Below are positions 1-9,209 of a stretch of 64,000 nt of DNA, one piece after another. Under the pieces are notes generated by a model that saw only the letters and a list, made by a program, of their open reading frames with translations, was not told where the DNA came from and did no database searches. How positions within the stretch are numbered: position 1 is the first letter of the stretch; every line of letters starts with the position of its first letter. The stretch covers positions 203,560 through 267,559 of the forward strand of contig UCHV01000004.1 in NCBI GenBank assembly GCA_900472395.1, read 5' to 3'. Position numbers and translations under genes: made by a program. This stretch comes from Hyphomicrobiales bacterium (lineage in GTDB: Bacteria > Pseudomonadota > Alphaproteobacteria > Rhizobiales > Rhizobiaceae).

Positions 1-36
1 TTCCGGGGCCGTTCTGGTTTTGGGAAACGTTTCTCA

Positions 37-1293
37 TCAAACCGGCGGGTTATGGGGCTGGAACAGTTTGCCGTTCTCGGCGATCAGCACAAAGAACAGA
101 CCCATGATCGAAACGGTGAAGAAACCAGCGACCATCGGCAGCGCCGTGCCGTTGAAGGACTGGCCGATGACGGCGCCGATGGACGCACCGCCGATCGTGC
201 CCATGAAGCCGAGCACAGAGGACGCTGTTCCTGCGACGTGGCCGAGCGGTTCCATGGCCAGAGAGTTGAAGTTGGAACCGATCCAGCCGAACTGGAACAT
301 GGAGAGCGCAAAGAGCGTAAGGAACAGCGCGAAAGGCATGGGCTGCGGGCCAAAGATCTGGATCATCAGCCATACGAAGGTTACAGCGATAAAGCCGAGC
401 AGCGAGGCATGCGATAGCTTGCGCATGCCGAAACGGCCGACCAATCTTGCGTTCAGGAACGACGACAGCGACATGAAGACGGCGACCGCCGCGAAGGCGA
501 CCGGGAACCAGACGCCGAGACCGTAAATCTGGTTATAGACCTGCTCGGCGGAATTGATGAAACCGAACAAGGCGCCGAAGATGAATGTGCTGGCAATCGT
601 GTAACAAAGCGATACGCGGTTGGTCAGCACGATACGGAAGCCGGCAATCACCGATGAAACGGTAAAGGGCCGGACATCCTCGGCGTGAAGCGTCTCTGGC
701 AGGCGCTTATACATCCACAGCACGACAGCAAGCGCGCCGGCCGCCATAAAGACGAAGATCAGGTGCCAGTCGCCAAACAGCAGGATCATCTGGCCCGTAC
801 CCGGCGCGATCACCGGAACGACCATGAACACCATCATGATGAGCGACATGACTTCCGCCATGGCACGTCCGCCATAAACGTCGCGGACGATGGAGATGGT
901 GATGACGCGCGTGGCTGCCGACCCGATGCCCTGGATGAAACGCAGCACAAGCAGCGCTGTGAAGGACGGAACAGCGATCAGCCCGACAACCGCGAGCGAT
1001 GAAAGAATGTAGATGGTGAGCCCGACGATGATCGGTTTGCGACGACCGAAGCGGTCGGATATCGGCCCGTAAAACAGCTGCGCTATACCGAAGCCGAAGA
1101 GATAGGCCGAGACGACATATTGCCGATGATTTTCGCTAACGACATTGAGCGCCGCGCCGATCTGCTGGAGGCCCGGAAGCATGATGTCGATGGCGAGAGC
1201 ATTGAGCGCCATCAGCATGGCCATCAGGGCGATGAATTCGACCTTGCCCATGCCCTTGAGGCGCTCGGGCGTGGATTGTGAAGGTTTTGTCAC
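37..1293 (-). CDS. Bcr/CflA-type multidrug efflux MFS transporter
   Basis: 418-residue inner-membrane protein with about 12 hydrophobic segments. The DHA1 family motif A (GPISDRFGRRKP, about residues 76-87) lies in the first cytoplasmic loop and an acidic residue sits in the first helix (D36 in AIDIMLP), both typical of Bcr/CflA drug/proton antiporters. The likely role is proton-driven export of small toxic compounds; the substrate cannot be told. The start is GTG, supported by an AGGA about 7 bases upstream; an ATG at 1251 is the alternative but would cut into the N-terminal tail. A hairpin terminator separates it from upstream grxD, so it probably has its own promoter. Confidence 0.85.
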   Translation of the reverse strand: MTKPSQSTPERLKGMGKVEFIALMAMLMALNALAIDIMLPGLQQIGAALNVVSENHRQYVVSAYLFGFGIAQLFYGPISDRFGRRKPIIVGLTIYILSSLAVVGLIAVPSFTALLVLRFIQGIGSAATRVITISIVRDVYGGRAMAEVMSLIMMVFMVVPVIAPGTGQMILLFGDWHLIFVFMAAGALAVVLWMYKRLPETLHAEDVRPFTVSSVIAGFRIVLTNRVSLCYTIASTFIFGALFGFINSAEQVYNQIYGLGVWFPVAFAAVAVFMSLSSFLNARLVGRFGMRKLSHASLLGFIAVTFVWLMIQIFGPQPMPFALFLTLFALSMFQFGWIGSNFNSLAMEPLGHVAGTASSVLGFMGTIGGASIGAVIGQSFNGTALPMVAGFFTVSIMGLFFVLIAENGKLFQPHNPPV

Positions 1294-1313
1294 GGCTTTT
1301 CCTAAACAACGGG

Positions 1314-1340
1314 AAAGGCGCCGTGGATGCGGCGCCTTTT
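1314..1340 (-). terminator. Intrinsic terminator after grxD
   Basis: A perfect 10-bp inverted repeat (AAAGGCGCCG and its complement) with a 6-base loop, A-rich on one side and T-rich on the other, lies between the grxD stop and the efflux gene start. It can fold on either strand; the gene order makes it a terminator for grxD. Confidence 0.75.
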
Positions 1341-1381
1341 GATAAATGCACTTCTAAAGGCCGGGACAGGTGCCCCGAAAA

Positions 1382-1714
1382 TCAGGCCGCGCGGACGGCG
1401 ATACCTTGTTCCTCGAGCTGTGTCTTCAGCTCGCCGGACTGGAACATTTCACGGATGATGTCACATCCACCAACGAATTCGCCCTTGATGTAGAGCTGCG
1501 GAATGGTCGGCCAGTTTGAATAGTCCTTGATGCCCTGGCGAAGGTCGCCATCGGCCAGAACATTGATGCCCTTGTAGTCGAGGCCCAGGTAATCCAGAAT
1601 CTGGACGACCTGACCCGAGAACCCACACTGCGGGAACTGCGGGGTACCCTTCATGAAGAGCACGACATCGTTGGTCTTCACTTCGTTGGCGATGAAATCG
1701 TTAATTCCGCTCAT
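1382..1714 (-). CDS. grxD: Monothiol glutaredoxin, Grx4 family
   Basis: 110-residue cytosolic monothiol glutaredoxin. The CGFS active site is at residues 30-33, the cis-proline motif WPTIPQLY at 68-75 and the GGCD glutathione-binding motif at 82-85; length is normal for the family. Grx4 proteins bind a [2Fe-2S] cluster with glutathione and pass it on, often as a heterodimer with BolA. A bolA gene lies just upstream on the same strand (2090-2323), with a small basic protein gene between, so a Grx4-BolA iron-sulfur/iron-sensing pair is a strong contextual inference. Confidence 0.95.
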   Translation of the reverse strand: MSGINDFIANEVKTNDVVLFMKGTPQFPQCGFSGQVVQILDYLGLDYKGINVLADGDLRQGIKDYSNWPTIPQLYIKGEFVGGCDIIREMFQSGELKTQLEEQGIAVRAA

Positions 1715-1842
1715 GTCTCAAATCCTTTCACACGCGGGTTCAAGGGCCGCGGCGCTGTTCGTTTGTTTAGATAGCAAGCTCCTTGCCGGAATTCCAGCGC
1801 AGAAGCATGTAGTTGCATGTAATTTGCAGCGAGATGGTCGCC

Positions 1843-2085
1843 TCAACGGCTGCGCTGTTTGCTGCGGCTCGCCGTAGTCCGCCGGCGACTGACCTGCTTG
1901 CGCGTGGGCTTGGCTGCCTTCTTCGTCGTTTTGCGAATGGTCCGGCCGGCAGTCGTGGTCGCGCTTACCGTTTTGGCCTGGCGCTTTTTGCGCTTCGAGG
2001 CGGTGCGGCCGTGCGATTTGCCGAGCAATTCCTTCACGACGCTTTCGACGACACCCGATACGATTTGGTTGATCAGGTTCGCCAT
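1843..2085 (-). CDS. Small polycationic protein, unknown function
   Basis: 80-residue protein not assigned to a known family. Residues 1-22 can form an amphipathic helix (MANLINQIVSGVVESVVKEL...). From about residue 23 to the end it consists almost entirely of Lys, Arg, Ser, Thr, Ala and Gln: about 23 basic residues and no acidic ones. This resembles histone H1-like or other nucleic-acid-binding tails, but sequence bias alone does not prove DNA binding. The ATG at 2085 follows the bolA stop by 4 bases, so the two are probably co-translated, with grxD 128 bases further on. An in-frame extension to 2136 would overlap bolA and is less likely. Confidence 0.65.
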   Translation of the reverse strand: MANLINQIVSGVVESVVKELLGKSHGRTASKRKKRQAKTVSATTTAGRTIRKTTKKAAKPTRKQVSRRRTTASRSKQRSR

Positions 2086-2089
2086 GGGG

Positions 2090-2323
2090 TCACTTCGGGG
2101 CCGAGGTCTGCAAGGCGAGCGCGTGAAGAACGCCACCCATATTGCCCTTCAGGGCATCATAGACCATCTGGTGCTGCTGCACGCGTGACTTGCCGCGGAA
2201 CGCCTCGGCCACCACTTCGGCGGCGTAATGATCGCCGTCGCCGGCCAGATCCCGAATGGTAACAGTTGCGCCGGGAATGCCGGCCTTGATCATGTCCTCG
2301 ATATCGCCTGGGCGCATGGGCAT
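2090..2323 (-). CDS. bolA: BolA family iron-sulfur/iron-regulation protein
   Basis: 77-residue BolA-like protein, at the short end of the family. It has the class II KH-like fold pattern and the conserved helix RVQQHQMVYDALKG (from residue 47), with His32, His51 and His67 as candidate cluster ligands. BolA proteins of this short class pair with CGFS glutaredoxins and bind a shared [2Fe-2S] cluster. An AAGGA about 9 bases upstream supports the first ATG (2323) over the ATG two codons later. It heads a small cluster with the polycationic gene and grxD. Confidence 0.9.
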   Translation of the reverse strand: MPMRPGDIEDMIKAGIPGATVTIRDLAGDGDHYAAEVVAEAFRGKSRVQQHQMVYDALKGNMGGVLHALALQTSAPK

Positions 2324-2434
2324 GCGTAGCTATCCTTTTTCTTGGCGGCGCTGGTGCCGCAATGATCTTAGATTGCCTCAAAGAAAGGCCGCGGTCAAAG
2401 CATCAGCGGCGCTTTCCTCAATCAAAGGAAAAGC

Positions 2435-3136
2435 TTACCGACCGCGACCGTAGGAGGTGTGCAGGCGCCGCAGGAAAGCGGCGGCGATCTCGGAAATCCG
2501 CGACCAGAGTGTTGTCTGGAAACTGCTTTTCAGCATCCAGATGCTGCTCAGAAGCAATCCCATATAGCCGAGCAGTTCGAAGATTTCTTCCAGCGGCTGG
2601 TGATGAAGTTCTTCCCACAATTCACCCATAAGAAGGAAAGTCGCCACGAAAAGCAGCGGCCAGGAAAAGGCGGGATGGATCATCCGCAGCAGTGCGGGCA
2701 GGCTGGTGCGGTACATCCACAGGACCTGCAGCAGGATCACGGATCCGCAAACAGCCGGCACGATGCGATGCGAAGCGCGCGGAACGCATGCGAGGATGAT
2801 GTCCGGCCGGCAGGAAGGCATTTCTCTGACGAAAAAAGTCAGACAGAGCAGGGCGGTCGTGGCGGCAACGAAACGACCGGCTGGCCGAAGGCGCACGGCC
2901 GCAAGGATGGACAACAGGCTTGCCATACAAAGCGCGACGACCTGCAGTGTTTCCAGAATGCCGTTCTCACCGTAGATGGTGCCGTCACCGGCGCCGAACG
3001 CCCGCAAGGTCAGGATGACCGTCATGCAGAGCACGAGGCCCGACACGATCGTATCAAGGAGAAGGCGCGGATACGGCCAGACCTGTTCGGGATGAGACAG
3101 AAAATTCTGTAGCTGCTTTAAAATATTTCCAGGCAT
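2435..3136 (-). CDS. Hypothetical integral membrane protein
   Basis: 233 residues with about six hydrophobic segments (roughly 24-45, 60-80, 88-103, 121-140, 151-172, 185-205) and short loops. A Glu/His-rich stretch (GELWEELHHQPLEE, about residues 170-184) lies between the last two segments and could bind metal, which is speculation. I do not recognise the family. It is a single gene flanked by the purL terminator upstream and bolA downstream, and it ends with a basic tail. The length and the clean hydrophobic pattern support a real gene. Confidence 0.7.
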   Translation of the reverse strand: MPGNILKQLQNFLSHPEQVWPYPRLLLDTIVSGLVLCMTVILTLRAFGAGDGTIYGENGILETLQVVALCMASLLSILAAVRLRPAGRFVAATTALLCLTFFVREMPSCRPDIILACVPRASHRIVPAVCGSVILLQVLWMYRTSLPALLRMIHPAFSWPLLFVATFLLMGELWEELHHQPLEEIFELLGYMGLLLSSIWMLKSSFQTTLWSRISEIAAAFLRRLHTSYGRGR

Positions 3137-3224
3137 TACCGACTGCTAAAACTGTCGCAGGCTCATCGAAATTCGCGGAAACCGGCAGATCGCCTTGCCC
3201 GTCATTCGATGCGCGTTGCAAAGA

Positions 3225-3257
3225 CAAAAAAACGCCGCGACTGAGATGCCGCGGCGT
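3225..3257 (-). terminator. Intrinsic terminator after purL
   Basis: An 8-bp GC-rich stem (ACGCCGCG and its complement, loop of 10) is followed on the minus strand by a run of seven U. It lies about 80 bases beyond the purL stop. Confidence 0.85.
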
Positions 3258-3338
3258 CCTCTGTTCAGTTCTAGGCCCGTATTCCTTCGACCGCAACCTT
3301 TGTGACGGTTTTGTGAATGATCGTGGACGGCGGAACCG

Positions 3339-5546
3339 TCAGTTCATGAATGCAGGGAACCAGCCTTCATGCGCCTTGCCGAGGTCTGCCACGGATACGT
3401 TCACGAGATCGTCGATGATGACGGCGTCACCGCCAACGGTGCCCAGCGCGCGGAATGGTACGCCGGCGCCTTCGGCGTTGGCTTGCAGGAAGTTCGCGAG
3501 GTCCGCCGGAACCGCCAGCACGTAGCGCGCCTGATCCTCACCGAAGAGCAGCGCATGCGGCAGGCCGCGGCTGTCCTTGAGAGTGGCGTTGAGGCCCTTG
3601 CCCGACGACATCGCCATTTCGGCAAGCGCCAGAACGAGGCCGCCCGAGGAAATGTCGTGGCAGGCGGTAACCTGGCCATTGCGGATCGCCGAGCGGACGA
3701 AATCGCCATGGCGACGTTCGGCCGACAGATCGACCTCCGGTGCAGGGCCTTCGGTGGAGCCGACAATGTCGCGCAGGTAGATGGAGGAGCCGAGATGGCT
3801 GCCGTCAACGCCGATCATGATAAGCTTGTCGCCGTCATTGGCGGTGCCGATCTTGGCCATTTTCGACCAGTCGGGCAGGAGGCCTACGCCGGCAATGGTC
3901 GGGGTCGGCAGGATGGCAACGCCGTTGGTCTCGTTGTAGAGCGACACGTTGCCCGAAACGATCGGGAAATCCAGCGCCTTGCAGGCTTCGCCGATGCCCT
4001 TGATGGCGCCGACCAGCTGGCCCATGATTTCCGGCTTTTCCGGGTTGCCGAAGTTCAGGTTGTCGGTCGCGGCCAGCGGCTCGGCACCGGTGGCTGTGAT
4101 GTTGCGCCAGCATTCGGCAACTGCCTGCTTGCCGCCTTCGAAAGGATCGGCTTCGACATAACGCGGGGTCACATCGGAAGAAAACGCAAGCGCCTTGGTG
4201 GCGTGGCCTTCGACGCGGACGACACCGGCGTCACCGCCCGGGTGCTGCAGCGAATTGCCCTGAATGAATGTGTCATACTGTTCGTAGACCCAGCGGCGGC
4301 TGGACTGGTTCGGCGAACCGACCAGCTTGATCAGCGCGTCGTTATAGTCGGCCGGTGCCTGAACCTCGGAAGCGGGCAGGGCAGCGCGACGGGCCGGCTC
4401 CACCCACGGGCGATCGTATTCCGGAGCCTCGTCGCCGAGTTCCTTGATCGGCAGGTTGGCAACTTCTTCGCCCTGATGGATGACGCGGAAACGCAGATCG
4501 TCGGTGGTCTTGCCGACGATGGCGAAGTCGAGGCCCCACTTGACGAAGATTGCCTTGGCGACCTCTTCCTTGGAGGGCTCCAGAACCATGAGCATGCGCT
4601 CCTGGCTTTCCGACAGCATCATTTCGTAAGCCGTCATACGGTCTTCGCGGACCGGAACGGTATCGAGCAGAAGCTCGATGCCGAGGCCGCCCTTGGCGCC
4701 CATCTCGACGGCCGAGCAGGTGAGGCCGGCTGCACCCATGTCCTGAATGGCGATGACAGCGCCGGTCTGCATCAGCTCGAGGCAGGCTTCCAGCAGGCAT
4801 TTTTCGGTGAAGGGGTCGCCGACCTGGACGGTGGGACGCTTTTCCTCGATCGATTCGTCGAATTCGGCCGATGCCATGGTTGCACCGCCGACGCCGTCAC
4901 GGCCCGTCTTTGCGCCGAGGTAAACGACGGGCAAGCCTACGCCCTTGGCTTCGGAAAGAAATATGCCGTCAGCCTTGGCAAGACCGGCCGCAAAGGCGTT
5001 GACGAGAATGTTGCCGTTATAACGCTCGTCGAACTCGACTTCGCCGCCAACCGTCGGAACGCCAAACGAGTTGCCGTAACCACCGACGCCGGCAACGACG
5101 CCGGAAACGAGGTGTTTTGTCTTCGGGTGGTCCGGAGCGCCGAAGCGCAGGGCGTTCATGGCAGCGATCGGACGGGCGCCCATGGTGAAGACGTCACGCA
5201 GAATGCCGCCGACACCGGTCGCTGCACCCTGATAGGGTTCGATGTAGGACGGGTGGTTGTGGCTTTCCATCTTGAAGACCACGACATCGCCGTCATCGAT
5301 ATCGACGACACCGGCATTTTCGCCCGGTCCCTGCACGACGCGCGGGCCCTTGGTGGGCAGCGTGCGCAGCCACTTCTTCGACGACTTGTAGGAGCAGTGT
5401 TCGTTCCACATGGCGGAAAAGATGCCGAGCTCCGTAAAGGTCGGCTCGCGACCGATGAGGTCGAGGATCCGCTGGTATTCGTCGGCCTTCAGGCCGTGGG
5501 ATGCGATGAGTTCAGGCGTGATCGGGCGGCTGTTCGAAATCGTCAT
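3339..5546 (-). CDS. purL: Phosphoribosylformylglycinamidine synthase subunit PurL
   Basis: 735-residue small-type PurL, the ATP-dependent synthetase subunit that converts FGAR to FGAM in de novo purine synthesis with ammonia delivered by PurQ and complex assembly by PurS. The N-terminal AIRS-like hallmark [13 protein letters not shown] is near residue 48, followed by glycine-rich dimerisation and ATP-binding stretches ([34 protein letters not shown]). The length matches the PurL of the three-subunit PurLQS complexes, not the large fused enzyme. It lies downstream of purC-purS-X-purQ but is separated from them by a lipoprotein and a PagL-like gene with its own terminator, so it is probably transcribed separately. 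Confidence 0.97.
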   Translation of the reverse strand: MTISNSRPITPELIASHGLKADEYQRILDLIGREPTFTELGIFSAMWNEHCSYKSSKKWLRTLPTKGPRVVQGPGENAGVVDIDDGDVVVFKMESHNHPSYIEPYQGAATGVGGILRDVFTMGARPIAAMNALRFGAPDHPKTKHLVSGVVAGVGGYGNSFGVPTVGGEVEFDERYNGNILVNAFAAGLAKADGIFLSEAKGVGLPVVYLGAKTGRDGVGGATMASAEFDESIEEKRPTVQVGDPFTEKCLLEACLELMQTGAVIAIQDMGAAGLTCSAVEMGAKGGLGIELLLDTVPVREDRMTAYEMMLSESQERMLMVLEPSKEEVAKAIFVKWGLDFAIVGKTTDDLRFRVIHQGEEVANLPIKELGDEAPEYDRPWVEPARRAALPASEVQAPADYNDALIKLVGSPNQSSRRWVYEQYDTFIQGNSLQHPGGDAGVVRVEGHATKALAFSSDVTPRYVEADPFEGGKQAVAECWRNITATGAEPLAATDNLNFGNPEKPEIMGQLVGAIKGIGEACKALDFPIVSGNVSLYNETNGVAILPTPTIAGVGLLPDWSKMAKIGTANDGDKLIMIGVDGSHLGSSIYLRDIVGSTEGPAPEVDLSAERRHGDFVRSAIRNGQVTACHDISSGGLVLALAEMAMSSGKGLNATLKDSRGLPHALLFGEDQARYVLAVPADLANFLQANAEGAGVPFRALGTVGGDAVIIDDLVNVSVADLGKAHEGWFPAFMN

Positions 5547-5601
5547 GGTCTTCCCTGATGGCGAGGGGCTCTGAATTTGGGGTCTCTTTAGCCTAGATAC
5601 G

Positions 5602-5634
5602 AAAAGGGCGCGACAGGAAAATACCTGTCACGCC
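5602..5634 (-). terminator. Intrinsic terminator after the PagL-like gene
   Basis: A stem of 10 pairs plus one mismatch (GGCG-C-GACAGG against CCTGTC-A-CGCC) with a 6-base loop is followed on the minus strand by UUUUC. It lies between the PagL-like gene and purL. Confidence 0.75.
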
Positions 5635-5679
5635 GCTCAATCCGACTGTGATGCGCCATATTCGGCGCGTGTATATCGG

Positions 5680-6267
5680 TCAGAACTTGTAGCCAACCAG
5701 AACGCCGGCTCGGGTCAGGCCATTGTTCGGCTCGCCGCAGAGATTGGCGTGGCTCGAATGCTCGATCTGACCGACGATGCGCCATTTCGGATCGAGATTG
5801 ACGCCCACGGCGGCATATTCGTGAAACAGCGTGTGGCAACCGAGCTTCGGCCCGCGTGTGCCGTCGAGCTCCAGATCACCGTTGTTGAGCGATCCACCGA
5901 TACCAGCTTCGAGGAAGAGGAATTCTGTGATGTTGGCCGTCCAGGAAAAGCCGGCATAGATCTGCGACGCTTCGCCTGCCGTTGCGATATCGGCGCCGAC
6001 GTGAACACGCGGACGAACGAGCTTTTCAAGGCCCTGAGCTTCGTCGTGGTTCCAGGGATCGAAGAAGACGATGCCGGTAACGAAAGAACCCTTTTCGTCG
6101 TTCGTCGGCGTCTTGTCTGCAGCAACCAGCGCGCCGAAGCGAATTTCATCGAAGATCGGCTTCTGCGCTGTTTCCATGTCGGCGGCGAGAGCGGCTGTTG
6201 CGGAAACCATCACTGCGCTGGCGGCGATGAAGGAGGTGAGGGATTTCGACATCGCAGTTTTCGGCAT
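5680..6267 (-). CDS. PagL-like lipid A deacylase / acyloxyacyl hydrolase family protein
   Basis: About 195 residues with an N-terminal signal peptide ending in AALA (about residue 28) and a C-terminal aromatic residue after a beta-strand (VLVGYKF), as expected for a small outer-membrane barrel. Near the C-terminus the stretch EHSSHANLCG resembles the PagL catalytic region (H-x-S-N), followed by a Glu and NNG. PagL removes the 3-O-acyl chain of lipid A. Here the Asn after the catalytic Ser is replaced by His, so activity is uncertain. The start at 6267 is chosen for the signal peptide; an in-frame ATG lies at 6252 and a longer extension to 6468 is unlikely. No functional link to its purine neighbours is evident. 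Confidence 0.7.
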   Translation of the reverse strand: MPKTAMSKSLTSFIAASAVMVSATAALAADMETAQKPIFDEIRFGALVAADKTPTNDEKGSFVTGIVFFDPWNHDEAQGLEKLVRPRVHVGADIATAGEASQIYAGFSWTANITEFLFLEAGIGGSLNNGDLELDGTRGPKLGCHTLFHEYAAVGVNLDPKWRIVGQIEHSSHANLCGEPNNGLTRAGVLVGYKF

Positions 6268-6513
6268 AGTTTCGAGGCGCCCCTTGCACGCCGGGCAAAT
6301 CACGTGCCCGTGCTGATTTGCGGACCATAAGCCGCAGAAATAAGGAGACGCAACTGAAAAGAGGCCGCCGTCAAATAGCGTACGTAATTCCCGCAAAACT
6401 GTTGCAGGAACGGGACGTTCTGGCGCTTCAGACCTCGCTTGTCCGGCCATCGGTGAGGGCCGGATCACAAAAGCGACGTCGTTTTGCCATGGTCCGACGT
6501 GTACGTGGAGCGA

Positions 6514-6909
6514 TCAGCAGCCCGTGCCGCCGCCGGCCCACCGCAAAACGTCGGCTCTGATTCTCCCGCCTGCCGGTCCCTGCATAAGCGGACCGAAGGC
6601 ATCGAGACGAGCCGGGTTGCCTTCGGCCTGCACGACCAGCGTTGGGCGTGATTCCGGGCTGTGGCGAGGCACCGCCAGAATGCGCGGACGACCGGAGAAG
6701 GAGTTCAACTCCGGCGCCATGCGATATTCACGGAAAGCCGGGTCATTGGATTTGAACCAGCACGTATTGGCGGCAATCGCCACGCGCTCCATGGTCGGCA
6801 GCGCGGCGCGTTGCGGTGAAGAGGCTGGTTTCTTGTCTGACTGGCAGCCCACGAGAAGTGCAAGCGTGGCGAGAAGGATGCCGGAAGCGGCATGGGTGCG
6901 AAGGCGCAT
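6514..6909 (-). CDS. Small putative lipoprotein
   Basis: 131 residues with a short positive N-terminus, a hydrophobic core and a lipobox ending LLVGC (Cys22), so probably a lipid-anchored envelope protein. The mature part is rich in Pro, Ala and Arg and contains two further Cys, one in NTCWFKS and one as the final residue (GGTGC), which could form a disulfide. I do not recognise a family. It begins 27 bases after the purQ stop and may be co-transcribed with the pur genes, but nothing ties it to purine metabolism. Confidence 0.7.
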   Translation of the reverse strand: MRLRTHAASGILLATLALLVGCQSDKKPASSPQRAALPTMERVAIAANTCWFKSNDPAFREYRMAPELNSFSGRPRILAVPRHSPESRPTLVVQAEGNPARLDAFGPLMQGPAGGRIRADVLRWAGGGTGC

Positions 6910-6936
6910 GCTGGGTCTCCCGGCAGGTCTCGTTGA

Positions 6937-7611
6937 TTAGGCTGCGATGACGTCGAGGGCCGAGGCGAAGATACCGCGCCCGTCCTTGCCGCCGTGAGCT
7001 GCTTCAATCAGGTTTTCCGGGTGTGGCATCATGCCGAGAACATTACCGCGGGCATTGATGATGCCGGCAATATCATTCAGCGAGCCGTTCGGGTTGGTGC
7101 CGTCGGCATATTTGAAGACGACCTGGCCATTGCCTTCCAGCGACGCCAGCGTCTCGGCATCGGCAAAGTAGTTACCGTCGTGATGGGCGACCGGGCAGCG
7201 GATGACCTGGCCCTTTTCGTAGGTGCGGGTGAAATCGGTGTCGGCATTGACGACTTCGAGTTTCACTTCCTTGGATACGAAAAGCAGCGAGGAATTGCGC
7301 ATCAGAGCGCCCGGCAGAAGCTGGGCTTCCACAAGGATCTGGAAACCGTTGCAGACGCCCAGAACTTTGACGCCCTTTTCGGCCTTTTCGCGGATCGCCT
7401 GCATGACCGGCATGCGGGCGGCAATGGCGCCACAACGCAGATAGTCGCCATAGGAAAAGCCGCCCGGAATGACGATCAGATCGATATCGTTCGGGATCTC
7501 TGTTTCCGTCTGCCAGATGGTGACGGGTTCATGACCGGAGATCTTGGTGAGTGCGGCGATCATGTCGCGGTCGCGATTGAGGCCGGGAAGCTGGACGACG
7601 GCGGACTTCAT
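6937..7611 (-). CDS. purQ: Phosphoribosylformylglycinamidine synthase glutaminase subunit PurQ
   Basis: 224-residue class I glutamine amidotransferase. The nucleophile is Cys87 in GVCNGFQ; His197 and Glu199 in MMPHPEN complete the triad; the oxyanion motif PGGFSYGD is near residue 49. It hydrolyses glutamine and passes ammonia to PurL for FGAM synthesis. The ATG overlaps the stop of the upstream coiled-coil gene (ATGA), which indicates translational coupling within purC-purS-X-purQ. Confidence 0.97.
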   Translation of the reverse strand: MKSAVVQLPGLNRDRDMIAALTKISGHEPVTIWQTETEIPNDIDLIVIPGGFSYGDYLRCGAIAARMPVMQAIREKAEKGVKVLGVCNGFQILVEAQLLPGALMRNSSLLFVSKEVKLEVVNADTDFTRTYEKGQVIRCPVAHHDGNYFADAETLASLEGNGQVVFKYADGTNPNGSLNDIAGIINARGNVLGMMPHPENLIEAAHGGKDGRGIFASALDVIAA

Positions 7612-7865
7612 GGGTGTGGTTCAAACCTTGCCTGGGCCTCAGAGAGCTCGCGCAGCTCGAGGCGGGTTTCGATACGGTCGAGGCGCTGATCAACGCGATC
7701 AAGCCGCGTAGAGATCTGATGAATATCCATCTGCATCGCGGCGACACTGCCGCGAAGGCTGCTCAATTCATGCTTGGTGCTGGTCATGTCGAATTTCAGG
7801 CCCGAGATGTCAGCGTGCATCCTTTTCAGAAGCTCGTACATCAATTCGTTCGTGACTTCGCTCAT
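7608..7865 (-). CDS. Small coiled-coil protein encoded between purS and purQ
   Basis: 85 residues, predicted almost wholly helical. Heptad-like repeats in the second half ([19 protein letters not shown], then [10 protein letters not shown]) point to a coiled coil and thus oligomerisation. No catalytic motif or membrane segment is visible and I do not recognise a named family. The ATG at 7865 leaves 17 bases to the purS stop, and its TGA overlaps the purQ ATG, so it is embedded in the pur operon. A role in assembling or regulating the PurLQS complex is a guess from position alone. Confidence 0.75.
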   Translation of the reverse strand: MSEVTNELMYELLKRMHADISGLKFDMTSTKHELSSLRGSVAAMQMDIHQISTRLDRVDQRLDRIETRLELRELSEAQARFEPHP

Positions 7866-7882
7866 GCGAGCCTCCGCAACCG

Positions 7883-8122
7883 TCAGTCGATTGCGATAGT
7901 ATAGTTCTCGATCACCGTGTTTGCCAGAAGCTTGTCGCACATGGCCTTGAGGTCGGCTTCGGCTTTTGCCTTGTCGCCTTCCAGTTCCAGATCGAAGACC
8001 TTGCCCTGACGGACCTGGCCTACGCCGGAAAAGCCGAGACTGCCGAGAGCGCCTTCGATGGCCTTGCCCTGCGGATCGAGAACACCGTTCTTCAATGTGA
8101 CGGTTACCCGTGCCTTGATCAC
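7883..8122 (-). CDS. purS: Phosphoribosylformylglycinamidine synthase subunit PurS
   Basis: 79 residues, the normal size for PurS, with the family pattern of an N-terminal strand (IKARVTVTLKNGVLDPQGK) and the segment ALGSLGF. PurS is the small adaptor that bridges PurL and PurQ in the three-part FGAM synthase. The start is GTG with an AGGAG 7 bases upstream. It lies 20 bases after the purC stop. Confidence 0.95.
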   Translation of the reverse strand: MIKARVTVTLKNGVLDPQGKAIEGALGSLGFSGVGQVRQGKVFDLELEGDKAKAEADLKAMCDKLLANTVIENYTIAID

Positions 8123-8142
8123 TTGATCGCTCCTGATTGTGC

Positions 8143-8907
8143 TTACTGGACGAGAACCGGGCCGGTGCCACGGATCGGTTCGTTTTCATTGATGATGCCG
8201 AGGCGGCGCGCCACTTCGGAATAGGCTTCGACCAGACCGCCGAGATCCTGACGGAAACGGTCCTTGTCCATCTTTTCGCGGGTTTCGATATCCCACAGAC
8301 GGCAGCTGTCCGGCGAAATCTCATCCGCCAGGATGATGCGCATCATGTCGCCTTCGAACAGGCGGCCGCATTCGATCTTGAAATCGACGAGCTGGATGCC
8401 GACGCCGAGGAAAAGGCCCGATAGGAAGTCGTTGACGCGGATCGCAAGCGCCATCACGTCGTCCAGTTCAGCCGGATTGGCCCAGCCGAAAGCGGTGATG
8501 TGCTCTTCCGATACCATCGGGTCGTTAAGCTGGTCGGACTTGTAATAGAACTCGATGATCGAGCGCGGCAGGACGGTGCCTTCCTCGATGCCGAGGCGGG
8601 TCGCGAGCGAGCCGGCGGCGACGTTGCGCACGACGATCTCGAGCGGGATCATCTCGACTTCCTTGATCAACTGCTCGCGCATGTTGAGGCGGCGGATGAA
8701 ATGGGTCGGAATGCCGATCTTGTTGAGATGCGTGAACAGGTATTCGGAGATACGGTTGTTCAAGACGCCCTTGCCGTCGATGACATCATGCTTCTTCTTG
8801 TTGAAGGCGGTGGCATCATCCTTGAAGAACTGGATCAGCGTGCCCGGTTCGGGGCCTTCATACAGGATCTTGGCCTTGCCTTCGTAGATACGGCGGCGAC
8901 GGTTCAT
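8143..8907 (-). CDS. purC: Phosphoribosylaminoimidazole-succinocarboxamide synthase
   Basis: 254-residue SAICAR synthetase, joining CAIR and aspartate with ATP in step 8 of purine synthesis. Recognised by [13 protein letters not shown] at the N-terminus (ATP-binding loop), [13 protein letters not shown] in the middle and [11 protein letters not shown], the conserved substrate region. Length is normal. It is the first gene of purC-purS-X-purQ and is preceded by a roughly 300-base non-coding region that should hold the operon promoter. Confidence 0.97.
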   Translation of the reverse strand: MNRRRRIYEGKAKILYEGPEPGTLIQFFKDDATAFNKKKHDVIDGKGVLNNRISEYLFTHLNKIGIPTHFIRRLNMREQLIKEVEMIPLEIVVRNVAAGSLATRLGIEEGTVLPRSIIEFYYKSDQLNDPMVSEEHITAFGWANPAELDDVMALAIRVNDFLSGLFLGVGIQLVDFKIECGRLFEGDMMRIILADEISPDSCRLWDIETREKMDKDRFRQDLGGLVEAYSEVARRLGIINENEPIRGTGPVLVQ

Positions 8908-9209
8908 TCGATTTGTCTCATTGTTGGCGCGCTCGCGTGGGCGCGATGGAAACTCTTGAAGCGGTCCCTTAACGGAAAAGTACGGCTTTCACAATGTGGG
9001 CCGCAAACTTCTCAACCGTGGTGGAGTGCTTGTGCGAATGGACGGATGCGTTTGCCTTTCACGCTTCTGATGGATCTCGTCCGTCTATCATCGGGCAACT
9101 GTCTTGTGTGATGCTTGCTCCGCCGCATCGGCAGCTAGAACCCGAATTGCGACGGTAATTCGACGGATGACAAGTGGAGTATCGCAAAACGCAGTTCCGG
9201 CGAGGCAGT
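8908..9209. other. Intergenic region upstream of the pur operon
   Basis: 302 bases without a convincing gene. It lies between the divergently placed end of the RBBP9-like hydrolase (minus) and the purC start (minus), so it holds the purC promoter and leader. I cannot pick a clear -35/-10 pair. Two imperfect direct copies of AATT(G)CGACGG lie at 9145-9155 and 9157-9166. Short open frames here lack codon bias and ribosome sites. Confidence 0.5.

Noticed and set aside
3369..5558. A 729-residue open frame on the plus strand opposite purL, and similar long antisense frames opposite thrS (39912-41753), the phytochrome (49340-51619), parE (51940-53859) and pyrG (56947-58389)
   Set aside because: These are shadow frames produced by high third-position GC in the real genes. 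They lack ribosome sites and recognisable domains, and the sense strand holds well-known enzymes.
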